This document shows, one piece after another, positions 1 through 12,145 of a stretch of 64,000 nt of DNA. The position numbers and the translations under genes were made by a program. Each line of letters begins with the position of its first letter. The first letter of the stretch is position 1. Source of the DNA: Phyto melanocephala (taxonomy: Eukaryota > Arthropoda > Insecta > Diptera > Rhinophoridae); contig OW799234.1 of NCBI GenBank assembly GCA_941918925.1, positions 92,793,978 to 92,857,977 of the forward strand, in the 5' to 3' direction. The notes under the pieces were generated by a model, which was given only the letters and a program-made list of their open reading frames with translations, made no database searches and was not told where the DNA came from.

Positions 1-846
1 GCTGTAGAACCGTCCATATCAATTCGTCGCCGTGCGCAACGATTGCACCTCTCACGCTAGTCGTTGATGAAGATTAAGAATAAAGACTTGCATTTATATG
101 CTTACAAGATGTTATTAACTCAATAACTAAAGCCTCTTGACCATTCCAAACGTCGTCAATGGTCAGAATGGTGGCAAGAAATTGCAACCGTGGATGATTC
201 ATTTTTGAAGAAAATCATCTTCAGTGATGAGGAACATTTTCACCTCAGTGGATTCGTCAATAAGCAGAATTGCCGCATTGTGGCGAATGATAATCCAAGA
301 GTGATTGTCAAAAAACCAATTCACCCACAAGGAGTGATGGCTTGGTGCGGTTTATAAGATGAAGGCATCAACGGGCCGTATTTTTTTTCAAAATGAGGCC
401 GGTCAGGCAGTTACTTTGAATAGAGTACGCTATCGTGAGATAAGAACGGACTTTTTATGGCCCGAATTGGAAGATATGGATGTGGACGGTTTCAACAGAA
501 CGGTGCCACTAACGAAACAATGGCCATTTTGCGCGGCAATTTCAATACACGTGTTATCTTACGTGGTGGCGATGTCAATTGGCCGCCAAGATTATGCGAT
601 TTGACACCGCTGGATTTCTTTCTTTGGGGTTATTTGAAAAAAAGCTTTACTTCGATAAGCCAGCAATAATTCAAGAGCTAATGGATGAGATAATTCAGCA
701 CATTATGCCTTTGCGTCATCGAAAATTTTGATCATTGAATGGAGGTGTTCGGTCGAGGTTGCAGTTGCCACTTAGCTGATAATTTGTTCCATACATACAA
801 ACATACATTCCAAGTCAGCATCGGCCCTTAAAATTTAACCACCCTT
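1..846 (+). mobile_element. mariner-like element, 3' portion, decayed transposase
   Basis: A frame open from base 1 carries mariner/IS630-type transposase motifs: SIRRRAQRLHLS near the edge, KKIIFSDEEHFHLSGFVNKQNCRI around 212-276 (first catalytic Asp in FSDE), KKPIHPQGVMAWCGL ending near 355, then, after frame shifts, FQQNGAT near 491 where the family normally has FQQDGAT, and WPPRLCDLTPLDFFLWGY near 580-635. So the second catalytic Asp appears as Asn and the frame is broken several times. The C-terminal end (HLADNLFHT, near 765-795) precedes a terminal inverted repeat whose outer edge reads AACCACCCTT at 837-846, followed by a TA target base pair. The N-terminal part lies outside the window. 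The same terminal repeat bounds the shorter elements at 7.7, 14.2, 25.6 and 43.4 kb, so this is a relic of their coding parent family. It is a pseudogene and cannot encode an active enzyme. Confidence 0.85.
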
Positions 847-2640
847 TACATATGTATATTTTTTAATTAAATTTAATTTTATTATTAAATCCCTGCTATT
901 AAAAACCTAAAACATCATAAAATATTTGTATATTATAAAATCGAAAAAGGATACAAACTTACATATTTTTTCAAAAAACATTTTAGCCTTTTATATGCAT
1001 AAAGGAAGCAAACTTTAAAATTTTTTTTCACTTGCTTTAATATAAAGACTCTTGTGAATTTCTAATTTAAATTACGAGTAAACTCACATACCAAATGTAG
1101 TGAAGTGCATAACAGTGAGTCATTGACTTATAGTTGTAACATACGAAGTACTTGGAAAAAGGTACAACCAAAAAGATCATCATCATCTCTGTCATTATCG
1201 TTATCATATATGTTTTATATAAAATGCTTAATACCGTAACTGTAACTGTACTTATAAAAGATACTCCAATGTAATTTTGGCAAAAAAAACATATAACGAA
1301 TAATAATAAAAAAAATTATAGGAGTCGAACAAAATTATTTTCATTCATTTAGTTAGCAAAGAAAATGTCCATATCGCATACCCCAGCTGTCATTTACAAT
1401 ATTTTTCATTGATTTCACATACTTACATATGACATTTGAAATATTATTCTCACAAATACTACTATTTAATATTAGAACTCAAAGTGTATGCCTAGAAGAG
1501 TATATGTATGTGCATATGCCTTTGGATACAAATGTGTGCTCATCAATTACCATCACTGTGAGATCAAAAACTGAGTATAAATGTACTAAATCCTTGTGTG
1601 TATGCATGTGATATTTAAAGATTGTAGTCCTATTGAGGCAATAAGTAGCATGTTATTTGCAATTTGTTGGATACTCTAAGCAAATGAAGCGTAATGGCAA
1701 CAGTTCAATATACTTTTGGCGTTTGTTGTTTGTTACATGTACCAAATCCAACAGACATCGTATATTGTATTTGTCTAACTATATAAGCCAAAAAAAAAAG
1801 AAAAAAAGAATACGGCAAAACTTCTAAATGTAAAATGAATGAATTTTGTTGAGAAATAACAAACGTTAAAAAAACACAAAAACAAATAAAGAAATGATAC
1901 GAAACGAAAACGTCACGAAAATGAAATTTACGGGCTGTAAAGTTAAAAGTCCCAAGTCTTTAAACTTGTGTTTGCGAAAAATTAAAAGAGTCGTAAATTT
2001 TATAAGCCAACCTCTTATCCTCATCTCTTTTTGGCAGTCTGTTCCTGTCATTTGCAACTCATTCAACGCTTTGCTCGACTTGGTTTTATTGAAGCGATGT
2101 GCTGTTGATGTTATTGCTGATAGTGGAGTTTCTTGTGCTTGTGTGTATTTTAACAAAAGTTAATCACAGCAAAGTCTTGTTCTTTTCTCCTTTTTGTATT
2201 TCTCCTCCTTTTTAACTAATTTTGGAAAATTTTAGACTTTGACTTCAGCAATATTCAACTGTGTATGGCAATTCGATTAAGTTTTAAACACAGCAAATCT
2301 TTTATTTTCATATACCTTTGTCGAATGAATCGGCAAATGAATTAAAACACAAATAAGCGAGAGACGCTGAAAAAAGAAAGAAATCCTACAGATGCAGTAA
2401 GGCGGGATAAATAAATTTACAGCTTTTTTTTTAAATTCATACATTAAATTTAGATTTCCAGTTTGTTTTTTTTTTTTTTTTTTGGCAAATACTTAAATAT
2501 TTATTTGCACTCAGTAGCGGCTTCCTAAAATGAAGAAATTATTGTGTGTTTGTTATATGGAATGAAAATTAACTAGTGTGGGTTTGGCTTATTCGGTAAC
2601 TACAAAAATGTATCCAATTTGTTTTGAAATCAGCTTAATC
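847..2640. other. AT-rich stretch without recognised gene
   Basis: No recognisable gene or repeat. Overlapping antisense open frames cover about 1866-2163 on both strands (89 codons on plus, 96 on minus). Neither has a known motif, and the plus one is not preceded by a clear promoter. A 19-base T run lies near 2465-2483. The locally higher GC at 2030-2160 is the only hint that this could be an exon. Confidence 0.5.
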
Positions 2641-3249
2641 TTTTTATATCATAATAAACCTATTTTCTCGAAATTTCAAATTCACTCTTTATTCATCAAG
2701 AAATTATATGAATTTGAGATAAACCGTTATATGGGAGGTAGGCGTTAAAGTAGGCGTGTCACCTAAATTTTCCGGCACAACAATGACATTGACTAGAGGG
2801 ATATATGTAGTAAAATATTGTTTTTACTCAAGAAATATATATAGTCGAAGTTTCATGACTCTACGTTAATGCGTTTGGATACAATTCCATTTTATTCGAC
2901 GTTGGCAGGACACGATTTTTTCGACCTACCCTTACTTTACGAGCTATAACTCTCTTCCTTATATTCTGATTTAGCCCAAACAAACCTTGTCTATAAGAAA
3001 GATTATGGCAAAATTGGAGCCGCCTATCTTTTTCGGTGCCACCTCTATCGTGCTTTCAACAGACGGACAGGCGGACAGACGGACATACGGGCAGACGGAC
3101 AGACGGACGGACATAGCTAGATCGTCATAAAATCAAACCCCGATTCAGAATATATATACTTTATGGGGTCTAAAATGGATATTTCGATGTGTTACAAACG
3201 GAATGACAAAATGAATATACCCCCACCATTTTTTTGGTGGCGGGTATAA
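2640..3249 (-). mobile_element. DINE-1-like element, partial copy
   Basis: The right end (3190-3249) holds the family's 5' terminus in reverse: the TATACCCGCCACC motif, the TTTGTCATTCCGTTTGTAAC block and a purine-rich CAGACGGACGGA tract (3060-3115). Further left it matches the CTATAAGAAAGATT block and one unit of the ACGCCCAC-type tandem array (around 2730-2765). The hairpin end and the nested mariner derivative found in other copies are missing, so this copy is truncated at its 3' side. No coding capacity. Confidence 0.75.
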
Positions 3250-3287
3250 AAAAATAATAATTATTATAATTATAAAAATAATAATAA

Positions 3288-3318
<31 letters not shown>

Positions 3319-3339
3319 ATTAATAATAATAATAACAAA
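3247..3339. repeat. AAT-type microsatellite
   Basis: Imperfect run of AAT/TAA trinucleotides directly abutting the 5' terminus of the DINE-1-like copy. It accounts for the low-complexity open frame seen here on the minus strand. Confidence 0.9.
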
Positions 3340-3469
3340 AGGCACAGGACCCGGTGTTAAATAAAAACATTATTTAACTAATACCATCTTGTTAAAATCT
3401 AATACAAAAACTTGTGGTGAGAACGTGCAAAAAAAATACAGAAGAAACAGATGTTGGTAAATTCCATAC

Positions 3470-3725
3470 TAACTCAATCATATTTGAAAGACATGAGATC
3501 AATTAGAACAAATAATTCTAGTTTTAAGTTTTCAATATACTAAGTTGAATAGTTGATATTTACATACAGCACTTGCAGTTCTGATCAAAATAATTCTGGT
3601 AATGAAACCGTAGCGGGTTTCGAAAATGCATTTCACTCAGCTAGTGTCGGAGAATTAATTATTTCCTTGATATTCTGTCATTATCACTTTGAACTTACAG
3701 TTATATAATTAAACTAAATATAAAT
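3470..3725. repeat. Dispersed repeat C, copy 1
   Basis: About 250 bp that reappears at 21.9-22.2 kb with scattered differences. The most conserved part is a small hairpin GAAACC-GTAGCG-GGTTTC followed by GAAAATGCATTTCACTCAGC (3604-3645). It carries no ORF. The family is not recognised; a non-autonomous element with a terminal hairpin is one possibility. Confidence 0.7.
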
Positions 3726-3729
3726 AAAT

Positions 3730-4446
3730 AAAAAAGTTAAAAACTAACATTTAAAAAAATAATAAGAAAACTAATTATGTTTTTACTAATAAAAAAAATG
3801 TTGTTCTCTAGAACCGTATCCTTAAAAATCCAACATTTTTCGAAATAATTAGCCGTTAAAGAAAACTTACCTTTTGTTCTACCACGCTTCTGCTTATCCC
3901 TGAACTTCGCGTTGTTATTCCAACATTTGTTTTTTTTCTATGACTGCCGGTATAATCACGTGTATGTGTGCGTCTATGTTTGTTCATATTAACGTTATCA
4001 ATTCAAATGCTCGTACTTTTAAAAGAAGTTAAAGTTGGATAACAACAAAGCAAAAAAAAAAAATAAATAACAAAATTCTTCTTTAAGGATAATGCCCTGT
4101 CGCTTTTTATTCCATTACCCAATCCCTTAACTGCAATCCCAAAATACTAGTAGTCCTGCTGTTCCAGCATTTCGTATCGAAAAATTAACGTATAAATAGT
4201 TTTTGGACTCCGTTCACGTAAGCTTGTGCCAAAAATTAAACAAAAAGTGAGAAAAAATAAAATATTACACACACACACATATATAGTGGTTTTAAGTAGT
4301 GTCTTTTTGGTTATTTAAATACATATATTGAAAAGAGAACGTTAACACTAATCATAGTCATACCTTATACCACAACATAAAAAATTAAAATATGCTTAAC
4401 TATTGTTGTAAATCTAATATATTACAAAGCTGCAATTTTAATACAA
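3730..4446. other. AT-rich stretch without recognised gene
   Basis: Nothing recognisable as coding. Contains a short CA run (4269-4280). Confidence 0.5.
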
Positions 4447-5075
4447 AGGGTGGTCCAGCCATTTGTCGATTTTGTGAATCACTTAATTTAACATTTCTTT
4501 GTTTCAGTGCTTGACCCAGATGGTCGAAATGGTTGACTGAACAGGCAGAATTAATGATGAGTTTGCAGCACTTGGGCTAATGAGAATTTACGTGTGATTG
4601 TTAAAAAGCCGATCCATCCTTAAAGAGTAACCGTTTAGTTTGGTTTATGGGCTGACGGTGTCATCGGGCCATTTTCTTTCAAAACGAGGTCGGTCCAGCA
4701 TTTAGTGTAAGTGATGTTCGCTAACGGAAGATAATAGTAGACTTTTTGTAGCCAATAATTGAAGATAAAGGCTTGGACGATATGTGGCCACATTATCTTA
4801 CGTCATGTTGTTGGTGATTTGACACCGTTTGATTTCTTTTTTATGGATATTTCAAAAAAAAACTGTGGACAATAAGCATATATAAATTCAAGAGCTAAAG
4901 AATAAGATAATTCGGCACACTAACAACATTTAAGGTCAATTACGTCTCAGTATTATTGAAAGTATGTATAAGCCATCGGATTGAAATATGCTACCAAAGC
5001 CGTGAAGGGAATTTGGCAGATATATTATTTCACACATAAGTATCATAGATTCTTCGTTTTGGTGGGCATACCCTG
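4447..5075 (+). pseudogene. mariner-like transposase relic
   Basis: Begins with a GGGTGGTCC end resembling mariner termini and retains scattered transposase blocks on plus: RVIVKKPIHP near 4590-4620, GVIGPF near 4655-4675, a degraded DFL.P.IEDKGLD block near 4740-4780, and FDTV.FLF.GYF near 4818-4850. Stops and frame shifts occur throughout. The right part (4975-5045) keeps echoes of the C-terminal region. This is an old copy from the same superfamily as the element at the left edge but more diverged. Exact ends are uncertain. Confidence 0.6.
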
Positions 5076-6333
5076 TACAAAAATATTTAAATTCATTTCC
5101 AAGATAGGGCCCAAAATTCTGTGATAATATTTGCAGTTGTATGTATGTGAATTTCTAGCGTAAGGGGATAAGCCAAATCTCGCACCTCAGATTAATCAAT
5201 AGAGTTTGTTCTGGTATTTAAAAGGTCTTTTGTGGCAAGTTTTTAATATTCGAAATTGCGATAAGTACCTTGTTTAATCATTTACTTAATTTACTTAGCC
5301 CAGGTTATAGATAGACTTTCTCATCACAACAAACGCACACTACCCTTACCTATTACGGCATTGTAGGGTATTAAAATATAAAAATAGAAGACAAAAAATA
5401 AGAATTGCATAACGTACAGCACAGAGCTACTCGAAAAATAAATATTACCATTGAGTCTACAACCAGCCAAACTGATATACAAATGTGCAAGTGTCGCATA
5501 CTCAATATAAAAGTGGCGAATATCATTGACTTCTTGTTTATAGATGATACTCTTAAATGAAAATGACTTTTGGATAAAAAAAACATAAGGATTACTCTAC
5601 CTAATCACGTTGAATAAAAAAAGAGAGAAAAATGCTTTAAATAAAATAATATATTGGCTATTTGAAATAAGTATGATATGACAATTGAATTTAATAAAAC
5701 TATTTGGAAATATTCTCACTTTTAATGGACATACATGTTTTATGTTGCATGTTTGTTACATTCTTTTTCACATATTATTCATTTAATAAAAGTTGGAAAA
5801 CTATTCTGATTTCAAATAAAGATACATGACATCTTGTCTTTAATTATTTTTCATAGAAAAACATACTTAGTCGTTGTATCGTAAACAAAATAAGACAGAA
5901 AGGAAATTTTTGTTTTGTAAGTTCGAATTTTTTTCTATTATAGGTGCTGATGATACAGTGAAAGAACTTCTTAAAGACTATTCTTATCAATCGTTGTATT
6001 TCAATAATAATTTAAAAACTAAATATAAAATATCAATATCTTTCAAAACGAAAAAAAAGAGTTTAAAAACAAAAACTTTTTTGTTAAAATTTCCTATACG
6101 TAAATTATTGAAAAAAGAAATTTGGTTGTTAAAATTTAATATAATGAAACATTTAGTATAAGGAAAAACTAATAATCTAACAAAGCAAAATTTTTGTTTA
6201 AGTTATAGTTTACAGATTCAAAAACAAAACTCTAAAGGCATAAACTGAATCTGTGAGTTTTGTATATGATCTCAGTTTATGGTAAAATTTTAAATCAAAG
6301 TTCAGTGTTCAAACAACATTTGAACTCCTTTTT
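5076..6333. other. AT-rich stretch without recognised gene
   Basis: No protein similarity recognised. A 95-codon lysine-rich frame at 5874-6161 is explained by A-rich composition and does not begin at a convincing start. Confidence 0.5.
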
Positions 6334-6949
6334 TATACCCGCCACCAAAAAAATGGTGGGGGTATATTCATTTTGTCATTCCGTTTGTAACACATCGAAA
6401 TATCCATTTTAGACCCCATAAAGTATATATATTCTGAATCAGGGTTTGATTTAATGACGATCTAGCTATGTCCGTCCGTCTGTCCGTCTGTCCGTCTGTT
6501 GAAAGCACGATAGAGGTCGCACCGAAAAAGCTAGGGGGTTCAAATTTTGCCAGAATCTTTCTTATAGACAAGGTTTGTTTGGTATTGAAAATGGGCTATA
6601 TCGGAATGTTAGGAAGTGAGTTATAGCTCGGAATGCAAGAGTAGGTCGAAAAAACCGTGTCCTACGAACATCGAATAAAATGGTATTGTGTCCAAACGGA
6701 TTAACGTACAGTCATGAAACTTGGAATATATATTTCTCGAGTCAAAGCAATATTTCTCACCAAAAATTACCAAAATCTAATCATTAGGAAAGGAGTTATC
6801 GATCAAAATGTACGAAAATTTATACCGCACAGTGTATTTTTCGGTATATTTAAAAACAAAAACGTCATAAAAGCAACAAAATTGGATGTGCGACTCTGAA
6901 ATTTTGCACACTTTGCTTTTTGGTGAAAGGCTTTTTTCTAACGGAAAAT

Positions 6950-7735
6950 CAATGTGCCACGCCCACTTTTACGCCCACCTCCCATATAAGGTTTTACCAA
7001 AAATTGATATAATTTCTCTATAAATAAAGATTTTGGAATTATAAAGGGCTATATTGAAACATCTAAAATGTGCTCATTCGCAAAAATAACTTTGACACGC
7101 CTACTATAACGCCCACTTTTCACGTTATCTACCGTTAATAAAATTTAAAAGCTCATAAAACCGCCAAAATTAGAGGTATGATGATCAAATTTGCTACGTA
7201 TATCCCCCTAGGCAATGTCATTATTGTGCCAAAAAATTAAGGTACCACGCCCACTTTTACGCCCACCTCCCATATAACGTTTTACCTAAAATTCATATAA
7301 TTTCTCTATTAATAAAGATTTTGGGATAATAAAGGGCTATATTGAAATATTTAAAATGTACTCATTCGTAAAAATAACTTTAACACGCCTACTATAACGC
7401 CCACTTTTCACGTTATCTACCGTTAATGAAATGTTAAAGCTCATAAAACAGACAAAATTAGAGGTATGATGAGGAAATTTGCTACATATATCCTTCTAAT
7501 CAATGTAGTTGTTGTGCCAAAAAGTTTAGGTGACACGCCCACAATAACGCCTACCTCCCATATAACGGGTTTTCTTAAATTCATGTAATTTCTCTATTGA
7601 CAAAGTTTTTGGAAAATAAAAAACTATATTGAAATATCTAAGTTGTATTTATTAGCAGAAACTTTATTGACACGCCTACTTTAACGCCCACTTTCATTGA
7701 AAGACTACATTTACAAAAGCATTTTAGTAGCATAT
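6950..7735 (+). repeat. Tandem 288-bp units inside DINE-1-like element
   Basis: The block CACGCCCACTTTTACGCCCA plus CTCCCATATAA recurs at about 6959, 7248 and 7535, a period of 287-289 bp. Each unit also holds a TTTCTCTAT.AATAAAGATTT segment and an ACACGCCTACTATAACGCCC segment. The third unit is the most diverged. Confidence 0.85.
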
Positions 7736-7745
7736 CGAAGTTATA

Positions 7746-8339
7746 AAGGGTGGTTAAATTTTACGGGCTGATGTTGGATTTAAATAAAAAACAAATTATT
7801 TAGGAAATTATTATTATTTCTTTTTGTAGTGATAATATTTGTACGGTTCAATTATGTATTTAACAAAATATCGGCCAAATGACCCCCATCCTTGGCGCCA
7901 CTCCTCTATCTGATGGTCCAAATTTTCAATGACAATGTTGATGCTCAATTGTTGGGCACGATGATGAGTCGAGGTTGACTGCTCTTTTGCCACACTATCG
8001 CAAAAAACGAAATAAGAAGGCATTCACAGATTTTCTAACATTTTATACAGACCTGTTTTGCAGAAATTTAAATATTTTTTACAATTTTCCCGATTGTGGA
8101 TGAATTTTAATGATTATGTTGATCAAAAGAATTACGAAGTGCACAAAATGCATTTTGATTTGAACGCCCATTTTCATAAAAAACCTAAATAACTTTAAAG
8201 CGTTGCTCATTTGCGTATCTTTCCACGGATCAAATTGAGTAAGTTTGAGATTGAGAAATGTCAAATGAAATGCAGAAAACAAATTTAAAGACTAGCTGTG
8301 GTTCACCTTCAACATGGGCCCTTAAAATTTAACCACCCT
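7746..8339 (-). mobile_element. mariner deletion derivative nested in DINE-1-like element
   Basis: Bounded by AAGGGTGGTTAAATTTTA and its inverse near AAAATTTAACCACCCT, with TA at the left flank. On minus it keeps the transposase N-terminal helix-turn-helix part (EQRFKVI, then NQNAF.ALR, around 8200-8110) fused directly to the C-terminal end (GGHLADIL, around 7890-7865), so the DDE core is deleted. The ends match those of the left-edge mariner relic. The same derivative occupies the same site in the copies at 14.2 and 25.6 kb. Confidence 0.8.
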
Positions 8340-8450
8340 ATACAAAGAAAGTAATACATATTTTATTATAAAAAGATTAATCCATAATGAGTAACAAAAT
8401 AATAAATATTGTACTTTAAATGTACACAAAATTGGTGGTGGGTATAAAAG

Positions 8451-8467
8451 ATTCGGCACAGCCGAAT
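8451..8467 (+). other. Terminal hairpin of DINE-1-like element
   Basis: Perfect ATTCGGC-ACA-GCCGAAT stem-loop (7-bp stem, 3-nt loop), 19 bases from the element end. Equivalents occur at 14098-14114, 26353-26369, 27631-27647 (one mismatch) and 39572-39588. Confidence 0.85.
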
Positions 8468-8486
8468 ATAGTGCTCTTACTTGTTT

Positions 8487-9750
8487 ATATTTATATATTG
8501 AATTGTAAGTTTCGAATTTTAAATTATTATCATTACTTAAATTATAGATTTGAATTGTAACATTTATTTGAATTGTAACGTATACCTTAAAATCAATATT
8601 ATAGTTTTACCATTGTAGAAAAAGATGAACAATAATTAGTACTTTTTCAAACTGAATTGTCAACCTGTTCGAACTTCCAGTTTTTTTTGTTTTTTTTGTA
8701 AACCGAGGTTAATTGTAATCCGCTTTGTAACAAAAATTATTAATTTACACTCAGTCTTTTAAGCAAGTTGAAAAAAAGGAATACTTGCCTTCATTCGCCT
8801 ATAAGTTACCCTACAAAAGGTAAGAATCACCCGAAACTCAACCTAAGCGGAAAAAAGGAAACTAATTACTCTTTTTCGTTTCTCTAATATTATAATTACT
8901 CTATGAGTATAAAATCTTATTCTAGCTTAAAACTGTGCCCCTTGTCACCCTACTCAGCTAATCGAATAAGATTTTAGACTACATTGCCAAATGTATGCAT
9001 TCAGGTTTATGTTTAAGTTCGACGTTATAGTTGGGTTATTAAAAAAATTTATATGAACAAAACAAACCAACTTAAACAACAAATTTTTGAACCTCTAAAT
9101 GGCGCTTTCATCCAATCAACTATTGAACCAAAATACAATTTAATTAACTGACTGTACAGTATCTAACAGAAGGCAAAAATCAATACGGATGTAGAGGGAC
9201 ACAAAAGCATGTGATTTACAGAAAAGTGTTGAGAGTTTCGCAGGAGTATTATATGCTCGACTTACATAATACGCGCTTACTTGATGCTTACCTTATTCAA
9301 AAAGAGCTTTCATAAGGAAAGATCTTTATATGTGACGTCATATTTCGCATGTCTCTATTTATAAGCACATACTTCATGCTAATTCTGTGGTTTTTTATGG
9401 GCTTGGTTTTAAACAACCTTTACTTGGTTTTAAAAATTTTTCAAATAAGATGGACCCATTCCCGTTTTCTTAATGGCATAACAACATAACTTCTATATAT
9501 ATTCAAAAATCTTTCAGCAATAACACGGTTTTGTAGATCTCCTGAAAAATTTGATTTTAAGACATACGTGGTCGCCCATGAAAACCACAGAATTATGCCT
9601 TCCCCATACGCTGTGCTGAAAAAGTACAAGGGTAAAATATAAAAAAAATACTACCTCATATATGCAATAGCGCTATCTATGAAGTTTGGTCTGCCTACAA
9701 AATTACAATAAAAAATATGTGCAAAAATATTTTTTCTCATTTATTTTAGA
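8487..9750. other. AT-rich stretch without recognised gene
   Basis: Nothing recognisable. A 62-codon minus frame at 9441-9629 has no motif. Confidence 0.45.
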
Positions 9751-9754
9751 ATTA

Positions 9755-9850
9755 GAACGGCTACAACATTGTCACTTACGAGGCTCCACTAACGACTTTT
9801 GAAAAAGCCAATCCATCCAAACAAAAAAGTCACTGTAATGGTGTTTTCTT
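9755..9850 (+). pseudogene. Small mariner-like transposase fragment
   Basis: The stretch GAAAAAGCCAATCCATCC followed by AAAGTCACTGT resembles the conserved EKPIHP..VTV block of the mariner family seen at 12.4 and 50.6 kb, with one or two indels. The fragment is very short and the call is tentative. Confidence 0.3.
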
Positions 9851-10739
9851 TTCTGACGTTAATGTTGCATTAATTCTGCCCTATGCCTTTTTTTGTGTTC
9901 TTTTCTTAAAAATATGCAATATTGTAAACGGTTGACAAGTTCTTTTGTAATCATGTTGCCATATAAATGAGAAAAAATGTTACATGTCTTACCCTGAATA
10001 AAATCAAAGGGTTAGAATATTGCACTTTTTAACAGCTGATATTAAAAAGGAGAATTAAGTTTTTGCAGTGGTTAAAAAAAATTTTTGGTGTCAAATTATT
10101 AAAATGGAAGCAAGAAATGCAGTTTTACATAAAAATATAGCTATCATGTAAAAAAGGTGAAAATTTCTGTTCTATTCTGCTGATTATAAAGGTAGCATTT
10201 TGTTAGGGTGCAGGTGACCTTCGAAAATTGTTTAACTGTAAAAGGGCAACATTGTTTGTTAGAAAGCAAACACCATAAGTTTAAGGCATTTTAAGTCAGT
10301 ATTTTTATTTGTTTAAAGTAAAGAAATCCCGATATTCTTAAACTAATTTCAGCAAGTCGACATCATGATCCATGCAGGATAGATTATTTACTTTAAGGCA
10401 GTCTGATGTTGTTTCAAACATGAACTACTCTCTCTCTCTCAACTAATTATGTAACATTTCTAAAAACGTTTCTTTAATTATCCATTAATTTAACTTCCAT
10501 ACATGCAAAGAAAAAATATGGTTGTGGTAACCATAATCGCAGAGCAACATACTATGATTGAGCCATTAGTTGCATATGATTGTTTTCTTATTTATTTTTA
10601 AGTTTCTCCAAGAAGACAAGTCTACATAATCAAATAATATTGAATTACACCTTAAACCATCTAAAACAATTTATTATAAATTATAACAAATAATTTATTT
10701 AACAATTTTAATGAACTTATATTTGTGAAAAAAACGAAG

Positions 10740-10985
10740 TTGTTTTGGTTTTTTCTTCATATCTCTGCTGTTTATAAACCGATTTTTCTAATTGTCAATA
10801 CCCAAGCTACTCCAAAATATTTCTCATTAGTCCCCTGATATAGGGATCGTCAAAAAATGATTTTAACATACACGCGAACAGATGGGCAGATGGTCATTGC
10901 TTAATCGATTTTCCTAGTCATAAGTTCTCAGAAATTTTACATGGAAGTACAGCCCCTTAAACTCTCTGTGGTGATTATAAACTTG
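10740..10985 (+). repeat. Degenerate fragment of DINE-1-like or related repeat
   Basis: Contains an ACCGATTTTTCTAATTGTCA block, a TAGGGATCGTCAAAAAATGA segment and an ACAGATGGGCAGATGGTCATTGCTTAATCGA tract (10879-10909) reminiscent of the CAGACGGACAGACGG...GCTTAATCGACT block of the copies at 28.1 and 40.1 kb. Ends cannot be placed. Confidence 0.35.
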
Positions 10986-10989
10986 TATT

Positions 10990-12145
10990 AAATATTATGT
11001 CTTATTAAAACGTTATTAAATCAATAGTATATATTTCTCTAGCACATCCTCCTTATATCTTAAACATGACATGATGTATTGATTTTATTGCTCTTCGTCG
11101 TAAAAGCACGCAAATAATAATTAACATTTTACGATTGATTTTAACTAATTTTTAAATCCCTAATGTATTAAAAAAACGATATCATTTTCATTTGAAAACG
11201 GTTTATTTTTCTCAATGTGTTTGGTTTGAAAAAAAAAATCATTAAAGAAAAAAAATTTCAGATGTTTATGGTAAAAAAAAACTGCAACAGCAAACATTAA
11301 CGAAGTGGGATTTAGAAAGTGCCTACCCTACTTAAAGTACCTTTAAATAGAAAACCATAGAAATAATTGTTTAATAAGACAATTACAAAGTGTTAGTTAA
11401 TTGCTACGTATTAAGTTTTCCAATAACAATCATGATGATAAAGGTGAATATAGTTTTTGGCCATTTTTACACAAAACGTTATGGGGTTTAAAATTTTCTC
11501 TTTTATTTCTTAAAATTTATTATTTTTTACACTAAATAAAATAAAAAAAATTTAACACCAGTATGATTTTGTCCACCCTGCTCTTTTAGAAAACATCTGA
11601 TAGGTTGGAGATTTGATTTTAAATTCTTTATTTACACAGAAAGTACTTTGAAGTACTGTAAAACCACATTTGGTAAGTGTTTTATAGGATATAAATGATA
11701 ACCATTGGGACAACCACACACTCAATTATACGCTTAAGTGTATAGTTTACAAAAAAGTTTAAACATTTTCATGTTTTGTTTTATGTGGCTGTGCAACTAA
11801 TTTTTTAAATAAGCTTATGTTCACATTTTAGCCCGAACGCATATATGTTTATAAGGGTGATCGACTTTCAACATGGCTGGCTGTTTTTTCCAAGTTTTAA
11901 TTTTTAAAATGCAGAATACACCGGTTTTTTACCCACAAAAGCCATTTTTTTTTAATTTTTTAAGTTTATGTTTATATATCTTTGTAACCAGTCGTACCAT
12001 AGTTTATTTATTACTCAAAATTATTCCAAAAATCAGAAAATATATTAAATACTCTTCCATGATATTTTATTTATTTATTTATTTATTTATTTATTGCAAG
12101 CAATTTATTTGTTACAAAATCAAATGTAAAAAAAGAAAAATTATA
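10990..12145. other. AT-rich stretch without recognised gene
   Basis: No coding signal. An ATTT tetranucleotide run lies at 12065-12096 and underlies a hydrophobic-looking open frame at 11873-12181, which I do not regard as a gene. Confidence 0.5.

Larger units (their letters stand above)
6334..8486 (+). mobile_element. DINE-1-like element, near-complete copy
   Basis: Runs from TATACCCGCCACC (6334) to a 3' hairpin and a CTTACTTGTTT end (8476-8486). Features in order: 5' subterminal TATACCCGCCACC, which is inversely repeated as GGTGGTGGGTATA at 8434-8446; a TTTGTCATTCCGTTTGTAAC block; a GTCCGTCTGTCCGTCTG tract (6470-6500); three tandem units of about 288 bp; a nested mariner derivative; and the terminal hairpin. 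Subterminal inverted repeats, internal tandem array, 3' stem-loop and insertion into a T run match DINE-1/HINE elements (Helentron-associated non-autonomous elements). That family assignment is inference. No coding capacity of its own. Confidence 0.75.

Noticed and set aside
3145..3345. 66-codon isoleucine-rich minus ORF
   Set aside because: It is a translation of the AAT microsatellite and the end of a DINE-1-like element.
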